Assembly (NCBI GenBank): GCA_014377045.1 | Contig: JACMQI010000014.1 | Span: 1-64,000 of the forward strand | DNA from: a candidate division SR1 bacterium | Lineage (GTDB): Bacteria > Patescibacteriota > JACMRA01 | Direction: 5' to 3' | Length of the DNA stretch: 64,000 bases | Part shown: positions 63,288 through 64,000 of the stretch, piece after piece | Layout: every line of letters begins with the position of its first letter | Position numbering within the stretch: the stretch's first letter is position 1 | The notes under the pieces: model-generated | The model's database searches: none | The model's input: only the letters and a program-made list of their open reading frames with translations | What the model was told of the DNA's origin: nothing | Position numbers and translations under genes: made by a program

Positions 63288-64000
63288 TTATTGAGAATTC
63301 AAGTCGATCTTAAGATCACTGGATATGTCACTCAATTTTCTATATGACCACATTATTTCAACTCCCATTTTTTTACTTCTATTTCGAAAATCTTTACTTT
63401 CTGTTTTTTTCTCTGATATTCCTTCTATTCTTAAATCCAATAATTGAATAATTTTATCAAAAAAGAATATATAAGCTCTATGCAATTCTACAAATCTTTC
63501 GGGGACATAGGTATTTTTTAACTCTTCATTCTTATCAAGATATTTTTTCTTAACATTTTTAATTTCATCTATTTTCGTACTTTGATATAATTCTGAAAAC
63601 AGTCCAACTTCACTTTCATCTATTATATTTTGTAATAATTTAGCTCGAAAACTTATATAATTAACAATATTAACTCTATCATTGGATTGTGTTAAAGCAC
63701 TGATTTTTTTGTATTCATCATTTAAATCTATAGTTTTACTAAGCTGATATAACGTTGGAAAATCAACACCTTCTTTAGCAGCATTTTCAAACGAATCTTG
63801 AATACGATTTAATATAGCATAGTCTTGTTTCTTAATTTTAACTTTATCGTAACTATCAAGAGTTAGTCCCGTTAGGGGACTTATACCTGCATCGACATTT
63901 TGTTTGTCATTGTTACCATTGCACCCTTTTTCTTCTTTTGAACCATTACACAGCGTATCCTTATTAACAGGGCTGGAAGCGTAAAAATACTCTTCTTTAT
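63288..64000 (-). CDS. Unknown helical protein (5' end outside window)
   Basis: The frame is open from the window edge to TAA at 63290-63288, giving 236 visible residues; a TTG at 63485 is only an internal codon. Near the visible N-terminus two Cys lie in LCNGS and GCNGN, followed by ISPLTGL; the rest is helical, charged and Lys/Asp/Ser-rich, ending SSDLKIDLNSQ. The paired Cys and the Asn/Ser-rich start suggest an extracytoplasmic protein whose signal or membrane segment lies outside the window. Not recognised. Confidence 0.7.
   Translation of the reverse strand, partial: KEEYFYASSPVNKDTLCNGSKEEKGCNGNNDKQNVDAGISPLTGLTLDSYDKVKIKKQDYAILNRIQDSFENAAKEGVDFPTLYQLSKTIDLNDEYKKISALTQSNDRVNIVNYISFRAKLLQNIIDESEVGLFSELYQSTKIDEIKNVKKKYLDKNEELKNTYVPERFVELHRAYIFFFDKIIQLLDLRIEGISEKKTESKDFRNRSKKMGVEIMWSYRKLSDISSDLKIDLNSQ

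Overview
The window is AT-rich (roughly 30% GC by eye), gene-dense bacterial DNA with very short intergenic gaps. It most resembles a Patescibacteria (Candidate Phyla Radiation) genome. Supporting signs are small or trimmed house-keeping proteins (a PolA without its 5' nuclease part, a long-form NDK, an orphan VirB4/TraD-like ATPase, a 'sunset'-domain protein), ribosomal genes scattered in unusual small operons, a solitary 16S rRNA gene carrying the variant GTGCCAGCAGCAGCGG at the 515 site, and almost no Shine-Dalgarno sequences. UGA is not glycine here: known genes read through full length without it, and it serves as the stop of at least two genes. The exact class cannot be settled from the sequence alone.

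Layout. 1-2.7 kb: two exported surface proteins, a beta-propeller protein with dockerin-like repeats and a membrane-anchored mosaic protein with a cohesin-like sandwich. 2.9-9.9 kb: RsuA-type pseudouridine synthase, FtsB-like protein, PrxQ, Hsp20, a decayed four-helix-bundle gene, rpmB with a sunset-domain protein, a type IV coupling-type ATPase, frr and a J-domain protein. 10-23 kb: greA-rplU-rplQ-rplM-rpsL, a HolA-like gene with trmD, solitary rpoC, a DEDD exonuclease, rpsI-rpmA-rpmF-nusB, and HIT-murC-tgt. 23-33 kb: membrane protein with xthA, ndk-unknown-phr, ftsK, prmC, an interrupted RDD-like membrane gene, jag/khpB and tRNA-Ser. 33-42.7 kb: a DNA repair block (uvrC, helicase-nuclease fusion, polA) with a DnaA-box cluster inside it, then an MFS transporter and a DegT-family aminotransferase. 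42.7-50 kb: HtrA protease, rsmH, tRNA-Arg, LysM/M23 peptidase, recA, a lytic-transglycosylase-like protein and comF. 50-52.7 kb: a 0.8 kb AT-rich non-coding stretch and the 16S rRNA gene inside a long processing stem. 52.8-64 kb: a coiled-coil protein, glycosyltransferase, PMI-type cupin, CofD/YvcK-like protein, 6-phosphogluconolactonase, tRNA-Lys, ftsH, then L10 leader-rplJ-rplL-rpsB-rpmG-rpmI-rplT, and a partial unknown gene at the edge.

How it works together. Promoters are easy to see: TTGACA-like -35 boxes about 17 bases from a -10 box recur before most transcription units. In about ten cases the start codon sits only 35-41 bases after the first base of the -35 box, which predicts leaderless or nearly leaderless mRNAs. 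Several published-style TTG starts would in fact lie on the -35 box, so starts have been moved downstream accordingly.

Most interesting points: a tRNA-guanine transglycosylase that has lost all four zinc ligands; the leaderless promoter geometry; the DnaA-box clusters between uvrC and the helicase gene and inside ftsK; a 31-bp processing stem enclosing an unlinked 16S rRNA; the cohesin/dockerin-like surface pair; and an RDD-like gene interrupted by a single in-frame TGA although its promoter is intact.
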